Origin: Paracoccus methylarcula
GTDB lineage: Bacteria; Pseudomonadota; Alphaproteobacteria; Rhodobacterales; Rhodobacteraceae
Direction of reading: 5' to 3'
DNA length: 64,000 nucleotides
Assembly: GCF_003007735.2 (NCBI RefSeq)
Contig: NZ_PXNQ02000001.1
Span: 62,001-126,000, forward strand
Both the position numbers and the translations under genes were made by a program. A model generated the notes under the pieces. The model was not told the DNA's origin. It was given only the letters and a program-made list of their open reading frames with translations, and made no database searches. This document shows positions 46,804 to 55,243 of this stretch, piece after piece. Within the stretch, counting starts at the first letter, position 1. The number at the start of each line of letters is the position of its first letter.

Positions 46804-48312
46804 TCAGCCCTTGACCGACGGCAGTTCCGAGACCAGCCGCAGGCTCGCATTGATGCCTTCCAGCTGGTAATGCGGGCGCAGGAAGAAGCGGGCATTGTAA
46901 TAGCCCGGCCGCCCTTCGACGCTGTCCACCTGAACCTCTGCCGCCGCCAAGGGCCGCTTTGCCTTGGCCCGGTCGTCGGCCATCGAGGGGTTCGCCAGCA
47001 CATAGCGGTTGATCCATTCCGACAACCATTTCTGCATGTCCGAACGTTCCTTGAACGTGCCGACCTTGTCGCGTGCGATGGCCTTGAGGTAATGGGCAAA
47101 GCGCGAGACCGGGAACAGATAGGGCAGGTTCGCCGACAGCCGTTCATTCGCCTGCGCGTCGGGATCGACCAGCCGCCCGGCCCGCGCATCATCGTCCTGC
47201 AGGCTATGCGCGCCGATGAAGGCCGCGACATCGGTATTCTTGCGGTGCAGGATCGGCATCATGCCCAGCTTGGCCAGTTCCGCCTCGCGCCGGTCGTCGA
47301 TGGCGATTTCGGTCGGGCATTTCATCGCCACGCTGCCATCGTCGGTCGGGAAGGTATGGACCGGCAGGTTCAGCACCGTGCCACCCGATTCCACGCCCCT
47401 GATCTGCGTGCCCCAGCCATACAGCTTGTGACTGCGGTTGATGTTCACGCCCATCGCGAAGGACGCGTTCATCCAGACATAATTGTCATGCTTGCCGTCG
47501 ATGACCTCTTCGAAGTCAAAGCCTTTCACCGGCACCGTTTCCGCGCCATAGGGCAGACGCCCCAGCACGCGCGGCATGGCCAGCCCGATATAGCGGGCAT
47601 CCTCGCTTTCGCGCAGCGATTGCCAGCTTGCAAATTCCGGCCCCGACACGATCTGCTGCAGATCCTGCGGGTTGGGCAGTTCCTGCCAGCTTTCCATGCG
47701 GAACAATTGCGGCGCGGCAGCCGCGATGAAGGGCGCATGGGCCGAGGCGCAGACGCCCGACAGATTGCGCAACAGGCCGACATCCTTGGGCTTGTGGCCG
47801 AATTCGTAATCGCCCAGGATGCAGCCGATCGGTTCGCCGCCGAACATCGAATATTCGTCGGTATAGACCTTCTTGAAGATCGGCGACTGGTCCCACATCT
47901 GGCCTTCATAATCTTCAAGAATATCGGCCAGCTCGTCCTTCTTGATGTTCAGGACGCGGATTTTCAGCTTGGAATCGGTCTCGGTATTGTTGACCAGATA
48001 ATGCAGTCCGCGCCAGGTGCCCTCGATCCTGCGGACCTTTTCGTCATGCAGGATCACGTTCATCTGCTTGGACAGCATCTGGTCGATCCCGGCAATCAGC
48101 GACTTGATCGACTTGATCGCATTGCCCGAGATCGTGGCCGTGCCCGAACGTTCTTTCGCGGCGATGGCCAGATTCGAGACCAGCGCCTTCAGCTTTTCGC
48201 TCTCGCTGTCCTTGACCCTGAAATCCTTTTCCAGCAGGTCGCTGAATTCGGCCAGATCGATGGCTTCCGCTTCGGCCGCGCCGGTGGCGGCTTCCTGTTT
48301 CTCTTCAGCCAT
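46804..48312 (-). CDS. tssC: T6SS sheath protein TssC (large subunit)
   Basis: The 502-residue protein contains SLIAGIDQMLSKQMNVILHD, RRIEGTWRGLHYLVNNTE and RNLSGVCASAHAPFIAAAAP, all strongly conserved in TssC/VipB. It forms the contractile sheath with TssB and is recycled by ClpV. It starts two bases after the tssB stop. There is a single tssC copy here, unlike Agrobacterium-type clusters that carry two. Confidence 0.96.
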   Translation of the reverse strand: MAEEKQEAATGAAEAEAIDLAEFSDLLEKDFRVKDSESEKLKALVSNLAIAAKERSGTATISGNAIKSIKSLIAGIDQMLSKQMNVILHDEKVRRIEGTWRGLHYLVNNTETDSKLKIRVLNIKKDELADILEDYEGQMWDQSPIFKKVYTDEYSMFGGEPIGCILGDYEFGHKPKDVGLLRNLSGVCASAHAPFIAAAAPQLFRMESWQELPNPQDLQQIVSGPEFASWQSLRESEDARYIGLAMPRVLGRLPYGAETVPVKGFDFEEVIDGKHDNYVWMNASFAMGVNINRSHKLYGWGTQIRGVESGGTVLNLPVHTFPTDDGSVAMKCPTEIAIDDRREAELAKLGMMPILHRKNTDVAAFIGAHSLQDDDARAGRLVDPDAQANERLSANLPYLFPVSRFAHYLKAIARDKVGTFKERSDMQKWLSEWINRYVLANPSMADDRAKAKRPLAAAEVQVDSVEGRPGYYNARFFLRPHYQLEGINASLRLVSELPSVKG

Positions 48313-48314
48313 GT

Positions 48315-48854
48315 TCAGCCCTCCTCATCGGTCTTGCCCGCGGCGATGGCCGCCTCGGCGGCCTGCTGCAGCAAGGGCTCGTTGTTCAGCAATTGCGCGA
48401 TACGCTTTTCGGCATCGACCTTGCCGTCCATATAGCTGAGCAACTGCTCCAGCTGCTGCCGCATCTTCAGCAGCTCGTTCAGGGCGGGCACCTGCTGGGC
48501 GATCCTGTCGGGGGCGAAATCGCTCATGCTCTTGAAGCTGAGATCGACGAACAGCTCTTCCTCGGTCTCTTCGCCCTCGGCGGCGGGCAGCGCGTTGGGA
48601 ACCCGTGTCTTCACCCGTGGCGCCAGCGATTCCATGAACTTGTTGAAACGGCCCGCATCGGTTTCGACGAATTTTCGGTCGCCAACCGGTTTCCGGGCCT
48701 CGGCCGTCTCGGATTCGCCTGCAAGGTCGGCCATGACACCCATGACAAAGGGCAGTTCGATGGTGGTCGGGCTGCCATAATGTTCGACGTCGTAAGCGAT
48801 CTGGACGCGCGGCGCCCTGTTTCGTTCGATTACCTTCTGTTTGCTTTCGCTCAT
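48315..48854 (-). CDS. tssB: T6SS sheath protein TssB (small subunit)
   Basis: The 179-residue protein has RNRAPRVQIAYDVEHYGS, ELPFVMGVMADLAGES and LSFKSMSDFAPDRIAQQVPA, the TssB/VipA pattern. The C-terminal helix (LNNEPLLQQAAEAAIAAG) forms part of the sheath handle region. It is 39 bases downstream of tssA and followed closely by tssC. Confidence 0.96.
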   Translation of the reverse strand: MSESKQKVIERNRAPRVQIAYDVEHYGSPTTIELPFVMGVMADLAGESETAEARKPVGDRKFVETDAGRFNKFMESLAPRVKTRVPNALPAAEGEETEEELFVDLSFKSMSDFAPDRIAQQVPALNELLKMRQQLEQLLSYMDGKVDAEKRIAQLLNNEPLLQQAAEAAIAAGKTDEEG

Positions 48855-48893
48855 CCGGGGCCCTTTCTAGTTTCCCGTGCTCTATATTAATGT

Positions 48894-50044
48894 TTACTTT
48901 TTATTTTCATTAATACCAGCAATGTTGTGAAATTCTTTCAAGCCAGACGGTGCGACTTCTTGCATCAATTGCAAAAAATCCATTGCAACCATACGCCTCA
49001 GGCGCCGCGCAACATGGGGAATCGGGCTTGACGGTTCGGTCCGTTCGTAAAACGCGACGATCCGGTCCAGCGCGGCCTCGACATCTTCACGCGAATTGAT
49101 TGCACCATTGTCGCTGCCGGTGTTTTTTTTACCGGCCGGTGCGGCTGCGGGCGGTGCTGCGGCGCGCTCATTTTCGGGTTCGGATTCAAGGCTGATTTCC
49201 GTGGTCTCGGCCTCGGTTTCGGCAATCGCCTTTTCCAACGATTTTCGGCAATTGGACAGAAACTCGGTCAATTCGGGCAGCCTCAGACCGGTCGTGCCGT
49301 CAAAGCCGCCTTTCTCTCCAAAAGTCTTGCACAGCGTCTCCAGCCCGGTCAGACAGGCCCCCATATCCGCGACCATTGCCGCAATCTCTGCGCCTTCTTC
49401 GGTGGCCATCGCGCGGCACGCGCCCCTGGTGCGGCTAGCCCGGCTCTGATGCCGCGCGACGATCGCGTCTTTCTCGTCCTTGCTCAGCCCCGTGGCTGTC
49501 TTGGCCAGAACATCGTAATCCGACTGGAGCATGACCGACATATCGTCGAAAGAGACCGGCCCGATGCCGCGTGGGCTGAAGGCGATGCCAAAGCGCAGAT
49601 CGCCCAGCAGCCCGTTATCGTCATTGTCCAGCTGCCGCAGCGCGTTGCTGCGCGCCATCGCCGCCATTTGCGGATCGTCACGGTCGCGCAATGCAGGATG
49701 CAGGCTGTCCCAGTAATCGCCGACGCTGCGCGTCAACAGGCCAATTCCCCGGGACAGGCCCTTGAAACCCTCGGTCGCGTAAAGCCCGCGCAACAGGATC
49801 ACCAGCAATCGCAGATCCCGGCCATCTGCTGCCAGTGCTTCGCCTTTGGACAGGATTGCGGACCAGTCGACCGGCGGCGCGGACTCGTTGACCGAGCCAT
49901 CCGCCTTTACCCGATGCTCGCGTGCGGCGGGTGCAAGCAATCGTTCGATCGAATGGAACCTCGCATCGTTCCTCAATTCAACGCCCGAGGCTGGTCGCCA
50001 CCGAGTGGGGAGAGGAGGCCTTCCAGATTCATACCGCCATCCAT
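48894..50044 (-). CDS. tssA: T6SS assembly protein TssA (ImpA domain) (frame break near 49987)
   Basis: The protein carries the ImpA N-terminal domain: DARFHSIERLLAPAAREHRV, DLRLLVILLRGLYATEGFKG and GDYWDSLHPALRDRDDPQ. A charged linker and a short C-terminal helical domain ending NIAGINENKK follow. In the raw frame the start is a long stretch of nonsense. In the neighbouring frame, MNLEGLLSPLGGDQP, a typical TssA start, leads into it. Adding one base in the GG at 49988-49989 gives GDQPSGVELRNDARF. The start is ATG 50044 or 50032, with AGGG upstream. TssA coordinates baseplate and sheath growth, and it heads the main leftward operon. Confidence 0.88.
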
Positions 50045-50224
50045 ACCGCCCTGCCTTCACCTTCCGAAAAAGACAATCGGTTAATAACAAGCTTACCGGG
50101 AATTATCGCATTGTTGCAGACAGTTGTGATTCTTGCAACGTTCTTGGAAAATGCGCCGATATTTCGGATATTCGAAAAGCCGAAATCGCAGGCCGGATTC
50201 GCGAAAAACCAAATCCGGGACTTG

Positions 50225-50269
50225 GTGAAATAGGCGCACTGTGAAATACTGGTGATCGCGATATTTCAC
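50225..50269. promoter_or_regulatory. GTGAAATA repeats and dyad in the tssA / DUF6484 divergent region
   Basis: GTGAAATA occurs at 50225-50232 and 50241-50248, and its inverse TATTTCAC at 50262-50269. The last two form a perfect 8-bp dyad with a 13-base spacer, ending 17 bases before the DUF6484 start. The 240-base divergent region is AT-rich and must hold the promoter of the main T6SS operon. This looks like a regulator-binding site; the regulator is unknown. Confidence 0.55.
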
Positions 50270-50286
50270 GGATTGCGAGGCGGCTT

Positions 50287-50715
50287 ATGGACGTCAAGGA
50301 CCGTTTGGACGGTGTTGTCATCGGACTTCTGATGGGGTTTCAGGACGGTATGCCATTGGTGGTATTTCCGTCCAATACCAGGGATCATGCGATCCCGGCC
50401 CGCAGCCTGACCCCGCTTTCCGCCGAGGAGACGGGATCCGAGGTCGCGCTGCTTTTCGAGGATGGCGATCTTGCGCGCCCCCTGATCATCGGCCGCATCG
50501 TCGACCCCCCGCGCCGCGACATGGCCGGGGCGCCGAAAGTGGTCAGTGATGGCGAGACGGTAAAGGTCAAGGCCGAACAGCGCCTCGAACTGCGCGTCGG
50601 CCGCGCCTCGATCATCATGGAAAAGGACGGCCATATCACCATTCGCGGAACCAATCTCGTCAGCCACGCCTCGGCCTCGAACCGCATCCGGGGCGGCTCT
50701 ATCAACCTGAACTGA
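50287..50715 (+). CDS. DUF6484-like T6SS-associated small protein
   Basis: The 142-residue protein has GVVIGLLMGFQDGMPLVVFP, an SH3/OB-like beta-barrel start, then ALLFEDGDLARPLIIGRIV. A VgrG-tail-like segment follows (GRASIIMEKDGHITIRGTNL). This matches the small DUF6484 proteins found in T6SS effector modules. It could cap or extend a spike, but its exact job is not established from sequence. It is divergent from tssA and overlaps the next gene by one base. Confidence 0.7.
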   Translation: MDVKDRLDGVVIGLLMGFQDGMPLVVFPSNTRDHAIPARSLTPLSAEETGSEVALLFEDGDLARPLIIGRIVDPPRRDMAGAPKVVSDGETVKVKAEQRLELRVGRASIIMEKDGHITIRGTNLVSHASASNRIRGGSINLN

Positions 50716-51068
50716 TGCCCTACCGCGCCCCCGTCATCGAGGAAATGCTGCGCCAGCACGCCGAGCAGGCGGCGTTCCTGTGGACGCTCTACGACTACAA
50801 CCTGCTGCATCCCGACGAGAATCCCGAGATGGACGAGGAACGCATGTCCCGCCTGATCGAACGCCTCGACGCGCATATCGACGGGTTGCGGGTGGCGGGC
50901 GCGGACGGGTTGCGCGTGGCGGAAGAACGCTACGCCGAATATCCCGAGGCGGGCGAGTTGTTCGTGGTTCGGATGCTGCAGCCGGGGGCGGCGGGGATGT
51001 GTGTGGCGGATCTTGATCCGGCTCACGTGCGGCTTGCGCTGACGCGGATGTTGGAGCGCGCGTCCTAA
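50715..51068 (+). CDS. Short TIGR02270-like T6SS-associated protein (probably truncated)
   Basis: The 117-residue protein starts VIEEMLRQHAEQAAFLWTLY and has LIERLDAHIDGLRVAGADGL, which matches the N-terminal part of TIGR02270 proteins. Those are T6SS-linked, usually about 400 residues, with HEAT-like repeats. Only the first module is here. The frame ends at a TAA (51066-51068) that overlaps the end of the convergent beta-propeller gene by a few bases, as expected if a cargo insertion removed the rest. It starts at the DUF6484 stop (TGATG). It may be a natural short form; a remnant is more likely. Confidence 0.6.
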   Translation: MPYRAPVIEEMLRQHAEQAAFLWTLYDYNLLHPDENPEMDEERMSRLIERLDAHIDGLRVAGADGLRVAEERYAEYPEAGELFVVRMLQPGAAGMCVADLDPAHVRLALTRMLERAS

Positions 51069-51907
51069 TCGAACCTCGTGCCGAACCAAAGACTGCCGTC
51101 AAATCGCGCAGCCAATTGATCGCCCGAGCTTGCAAGGAAATTCTTGTTCGAGGAAAGCTTGTAGGATGTGAGTCCTTTCACAGGTTCAAGACTGTCATCC
51201 CGCAGCCGGAAAATTCCTGAGGCGGCGCCAGCTACGTAAATGCCCTTTTGGAAACGCACCAAGGAGAAAAGGTGGCCAATAGGCTGGCTGATATCGCGCC
51301 AGTTTGTGCCGTCGCCCCGATACAGGACGCCACCGTTGCCGCAAACCAGTGTATCGTTCGGCGCCATCACGAGCAGCCCCAATAGCCGCTGATTGGTCGG
51401 TAGTTCGATCCGTGTCCAGTCCGTTCCGTCATAGTGAAAAAAGGCGCCACGCTCGCCACATGCATACAGATTCCTATCACTTGTTCCGCGGACGCAGAAG
51501 ATTGTCGTGCCCAGTGCCGCGCTAATAGGGGTCCAAACCCGCCCGTCCCAACGATAGACAATGCCGGCGTCGCCCGCAGTGAAGACCGTGTGCTCGTCAA
51601 TCCCCCATATGCAAGTCAGCGCGTTTCCCGAGACTTCGAGCACGCTCCAATCGGCGCCGTCAAAATGACGGGCATTTCCCGACGCATCTACGACAACGAG
51701 CTTCTTATCGCGGGAGCGCCAGATATCTGTAAGCCATTCCTGCACATCCAACAGTTCAGTCTGCCTGTTCTCGGCTCCCAATGCGACATCGGAAGAGTGA
51801 TAGACGTATGAATTGAAGCCTTCGCCATCGGTGTAAACAGCCAAGCTGTAAAGACCGCCGGCTTCATCCAAGGCGACGCCGTCGCAACTCACGCTGTAAT
51901 TTGCCAT
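51065..51907 (-). CDS. Beta-propeller-like protein, candidate immunity partner of the DUF4150 effector
   Basis: The 280-residue protein has no signal peptide. It shows at least five repeats of the type x-[FY]-[DR]-G-x-x-W (RHFDGADWSVL, YRWDGRVWTPI, FHYDGTDWTRI, YRGDGTNWRDI, ARFDGSLWFG), implying a small cytoplasmic beta-propeller. It follows the effector-like gene by 11 bases in the same direction, the usual position of an immunity gene. Base composition is lower in GC than the surrounding locus. I do not recognise a named family. Other roles, such as chaperone or adaptor, are possible. Confidence 0.6.
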   Translation of the reverse strand: MANYSVSCDGVALDEAGGLYSLAVYTDGEGFNSYVYHSSDVALGAENRQTELLDVQEWLTDIWRSRDKKLVVVDASGNARHFDGADWSVLEVSGNALTCIWGIDEHTVFTAGDAGIVYRWDGRVWTPISAALGTTIFCVRGTSDRNLYACGERGAFFHYDGTDWTRIELPTNQRLLGLLVMAPNDTLVCGNGGVLYRGDGTNWRDISQPIGHLFSLVRFQKGIYVAGAASGIFRLRDDSLEPVKGLTSYKLSSNKNFLASSGDQLAARFDGSLWFGTRFD

Positions 51908-51918
51908 GGTTCGGCTCC

Positions 51919-52890
51919 TTATTTCAGATCGACGGTCGTGGAACTGGCTTGCTGTTTGAATTTACCAGTCCGCGGGCACCGACATTGGGTTTGCTCCTTG
52001 GCGGAGTCATCATCTCCCGCGACCAAGGGTTTGTAATGTTGATCACAGATCATTCTCAGGCATCCTATCGCAGGATGCTCTTTTCCGTCAGGTCCATCAT
52101 CCATCGCCGGAGCCTTGGCCTTTTTCATTGCATCAAGGTTTGCCTCTCGGACTTCCGCGTAGGTCGGATTCTTTCCTGTCGCCTTCTGCGTGGATGTCCA
52201 AGCATTCTGCGCAGCCGTCTTTTCGCCGTGCTCCGTGCCACGTGTCGTCTTGTCGTCCAGGCATACGCATGGCGCCCGGCCGATCTTGTAGTCCGGCATC
52301 GTCGAAATGGCCTGCCCACCACGTGAGTTCTGGAAACACGCATTCTGCAGGATGTGGTCTGACTGCTGGCTAGAGCTGCAATGCTTGCTGGCTTGGTTAT
52401 AGGGATGCACCACCATCCCAAGCTCAAGCAGGATTTTTGCGCATTCGGCCATCGAGAGATTTGCACCGCCGGTCACCACCATCGGCGGGCTGTCCCCCGG
52501 ATTGGAAGAATGGTTCGAGGTCGCCATATCGCTGAAGCGCACCACGCCCTTGCCTTCGAACTTCACATCCATCGACCATTTCTGGGCATAGACCGCGCCG
52601 GTATTCTTGGATGTGATGATCCCCTTCTTCGGCGCTGATCCGGCCTCGTCGCCCGAGCATTTGCTGTATTTGCTGGAATTCTCCTGGCTGACCGGCTCGC
52701 CGCCGATCTTGACCGTGCCGGTGCCCGAGGTCAGGTCGGAATCCTTGCCGAAATCGGGATAGGGGATCGGCACCCCAGGTGGTGTCGCCGGGGTTTGCGG
52801 TGGCGTAAAGCAGGTGTCGGGGAAGGCCGCGATAACCTTGCAGCCCTGTTTCTTCGATGAAATCTCCAGCCCGTTGGCGAAAACCGTCAT
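51919..52890 (-). CDS. DUF4150 (PAAR-like) protein with C-terminal putative toxin domain
   Basis: The 323-residue protein begins with a DUF4150 domain, residues ~1-130: PDTCFTPPQTPATPPGVPIP, the start of the PAAR-like spike-tip fold. A second part (~130-323) contains SDHILQNACFQNSRGG, APCVCLDD and RGTEHGEKTAAQNAW, then a Cys-rich tail. The spaced D-H and T-E-H-G motifs resemble His-Me finger/HNH-type nuclease toxins, but I cannot assign a family firmly. It likely sits on VgrG and is delivered as an effector. GC is about 50% in a 60-base sample at 52081-52140, against about 68% at 53521-53580. It overlaps the thiolase-like gene by four bases. Confidence 0.75.
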   Translation of the reverse strand: MTVFANGLEISSKKQGCKVIAAFPDTCFTPPQTPATPPGVPIPYPDFGKDSDLTSGTGTVKIGGEPVSQENSSKYSKCSGDEAGSAPKKGIITSKNTGAVYAQKWSMDVKFEGKGVVRFSDMATSNHSSNPGDSPPMVVTGGANLSMAECAKILLELGMVVHPYNQASKHCSSSQQSDHILQNACFQNSRGGQAISTMPDYKIGRAPCVCLDDKTTRGTEHGEKTAAQNAWTSTQKATGKNPTYAEVREANLDAMKKAKAPAMDDGPDGKEHPAIGCLRMICDQHYKPLVAGDDDSAKEQTQCRCPRTGKFKQQASSTTVDLK

Positions 52891-53912
52891 GCTGCCTCCG
52901 CCACGGCTGCGGCGCAGGCACCGTCATCGGCGGATGCTTCGACGAGGATGGGTCCCGCTCCGCCATAGCCCTTGGGTTTGGCCTCAAGCGCCCAGCCCAG
53001 CATCAGGGGCACCACGGCTGCGCCGATATTCCCGAGGCTGGCGGCGACCGGCCAGATCGGCTGGACCTCGCTGCGTTCGCGTTGTGTGCGCAGCATGGCC
53101 AGCGCCGTCTGCTTGAACCAGAATGCCTCGCCGATCAGGTCGCCGATCTTGATGCCTATATCGGAATGCCGGCGTCCGGATTCCGCGAATGCCGCCTGAT
53201 AGGCCGCTGTCATGCCGTCCGCGCGCAGGGGCAGATCCAGCCCGTCTTCGCCCAGCTTGTTATAGGTGAATGCCTTCTCGCGGCTCAGCCCCAGCCCTGT
53301 CAGCTTCAAGGGACCATCGCGTGAACACAGCACGGCGGCGGCAGCCTCGCCGGGGATGAAGCCATTGGCGTTTTCAGGGGTCTGGATGCGCGACTCGGCA
53401 AGGTAATGCGCGACCGACAAGGTGGTCAGATAGCTGTCGACACCCGCGATCAGCACATTCGCCGCTTTGCCCTCGGACAGGATGCGGCGGGCGCGCTCCA
53501 GCGCGACGAAGCCCGAGGGGCGGCCATGGGCGACGATCCGGGTTTTCAGGCCGCGAGGCAATTCGGCGCAGTCCAGCACCTGCCGGGCAAAGGCGGTGTC
53601 GTCGCGGATGGGGCGGCCGGGGCGGTCAGTCTCGGGCAGGCACAGGATCAGGGCGCAGTCGGTTTGCGCATCGGGCGCCTGGCTTAGGGTATCGACAATG
53701 GCGCCGGCGGCCAGATGGGCCAGGCGCTTTTCGCCGATCCAGTTGCGGGGCAGGGGCACGGGCGCGCCGATCAGCCATTCGCCACCCGCGCCGATGAAGC
53801 GGGTTTCTTGGAAGCCATCCAGCCGGGCGCGCATCGCGGCGGCGGCCGAGGCGCAGTCCAGCCCTACCGCCGTCACCATGCCGGCCGCACGGATATGCAG
53901 CGGCGTGCTCAT
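52887..53912 (-). CDS. Thiolase/ketosynthase-like T6SS-associated protein lacking catalytic residues
   Basis: The 341-residue protein has a beta-ketoacyl-synthase-like fold: RAAGMVTAVGLDCASAAAAM at the start, IAGVDSYLTTLSVAHYL, NANGFIPGEAAAAVL and SLGNIGAAVVPLMLGWA. The catalytic Cys region reads AHGRPSGFVALERA with no Cys, and the NxGH-type His is replaced by Asn in SLGNIGAA. Enzymatic activity is therefore unlikely. Such proteins occur beside DUF2169 and DUF4150 genes in T6SS cargo modules and may act in effector loading or folding. It overlaps both neighbours (ATGA). Confidence 0.75.
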   Translation of the reverse strand: MSTPLHIRAAGMVTAVGLDCASAAAAMRARLDGFQETRFIGAGGEWLIGAPVPLPRNWIGEKRLAHLAAGAIVDTLSQAPDAQTDCALILCLPETDRPGRPIRDDTAFARQVLDCAELPRGLKTRIVAHGRPSGFVALERARRILSEGKAANVLIAGVDSYLTTLSVAHYLAESRIQTPENANGFIPGEAAAAVLCSRDGPLKLTGLGLSREKAFTYNKLGEDGLDLPLRADGMTAAYQAAFAESGRRHSDIGIKIGDLIGEAFWFKQTALAMLRTQRERSEVQPIWPVAASLGNIGAAVVPLMLGWALEAKPKGYGGAGPILVEASADDGACAAAVAEAA

Positions 53913-54994
53913 GCGGATTCCGCCGAGAAGCTGCGGATATAGCGCTTGCCGGTCGCGAAGGCACGTTTCATCGCGGGTGTCGGCGGGCCGATCCAGGCCT
54001 GGGTGAATTCGGTGATGACTCTCTGCATCGGCACCGAGACCCGCCAGACCATCATGAAAACCCGCGCCTCGGGGTCGAAGATCAGCGTGTCGGGGCGGGG
54101 CGCGGCATCAAGGCAGGTCTCGCGTCCGCGGAAGATGCGGATGGGCAGCGCGGTCTCGGGCAGGCGAAAAGCCTCGCGGCCCTTTGGCGTCAGGTTCACC
54201 AGCGTGATCGGCGTGCCGGTTTCGGGAAAGGGGATCTGCTGGTCCTCGGGCGCCATCTGGAAATAGCGCTCGTCGAAATCCGGGGGCAGGAAGGGAAAGA
54301 CATTGTCGATCCAGATCTGGTCATAGGTCCCCGCATGGCGCAGCCGTTCGGGAAAACCGCGTCCGATCGGGCCAAATGCCATGGGCCGGTAATCGCCATA
54401 GGGAGAGGTGACGGGCTTGCCCACCTCTTCGGTATTGGGCAGGGGGGCGCCGGTCAGCCGGGACTGGGAGTGGACGCTTGCAAAGCCTATGCCCACGGGG
54501 TTCCCGGCATAGCAGGGCGGGGCCTGATCCTCGGGATTGGTGCGGTCGGGGCCGCCAAAGGCCGTGCCGTAGGAAAACGCCTGCCTCTGGAACGGCCAGG
54601 GCTTCGTCGCCGTGACCGCCGGGCCGATCACCCGCCATTCGCGCGGCCCGACCACATCGAACTGCTTGGACCATTGACCGACCTTCAGCCCGACGCGCAC
54701 ACGCTCGGCCGCCTTGCCGCCCGGGGCATAGGCCGCACCCTGCAGCACCACGTCGCAGCGGGATTTTCGGAAGGCGAAATCCGTTTCCCACAAGGTCGCC
54801 GAGTGCCCCGGCTCCCCGAAAAATTCATCGGCCATGACCAGTGGCCGCTGCACCGCCGCGGGGCGGGGCCTGTCGGTCGCGCTGTCGGGAAAGGCAAAGC
54901 TGCCCTTGACCACGAAGGACAGATATTCGCGGCCCGACTTGTCCATGCCCATGGTGAACTGGTGGAGGAAAGGCGTCTGGTTCAGAACTCGCAT
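53909..54994 (-). CDS. DUF2169-family T6SS adaptor/chaperone
   Basis: The 361-residue protein starts LNQTPFLHQFTMGMDKSGRE and has SFVVKGSFAFPD, FSYGTAFGGPDRTNPEDQ and NPVGIGFA, characteristic of DUF2169. DUF2169 proteins help load PAAR-type effectors onto VgrG; here the DUF4150 protein two genes downstream is the obvious client. ATG 54994 is chosen because GAGG is five bases upstream and the family begins there; an in-frame ATG at 55015 is possible. It is divergent from ppkA. Confidence 0.88.
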   Translation of the reverse strand: MRVLNQTPFLHQFTMGMDKSGREYLSFVVKGSFAFPDSATDRPRPAAVQRPLVMADEFFGEPGHSATLWETDFAFRKSRCDVVLQGAAYAPGGKAAERVRVGLKVGQWSKQFDVVGPREWRVIGPAVTATKPWPFQRQAFSYGTAFGGPDRTNPEDQAPPCYAGNPVGIGFASVHSQSRLTGAPLPNTEEVGKPVTSPYGDYRPMAFGPIGRGFPERLRHAGTYDQIWIDNVFPFLPPDFDERYFQMAPEDQQIPFPETGTPITLVNLTPKGREAFRLPETALPIRIFRGRETCLDAAPRPDTLIFDPEARVFMMVWRVSVPMQRVITEFTQAWIGPPTPAMKRAFATGKRYIRSFSAESA

Positions 54995-55243
54995 CCGTGC
55001 CTCGTCTTGCCGCATGCTGGCCCCGGGACCTGTGCGATCCGGCTGACCGATAATCTTGTCGCCATGAACCGTTTTTCGCGACCTGGCTGCATGATCTGAA
55101 AACCTCCGGCAAGAAACAACATATATTTCCAGTGGGTAGGGTATTTTACCCGCAAGCACCGTTCTTTGTTATGATAGACTATTTTCCGGTTCGGTGCGAC
55201 AATATTGAAGAACAGCCGATAACGCCGTCTGGTCAGGGATCCC

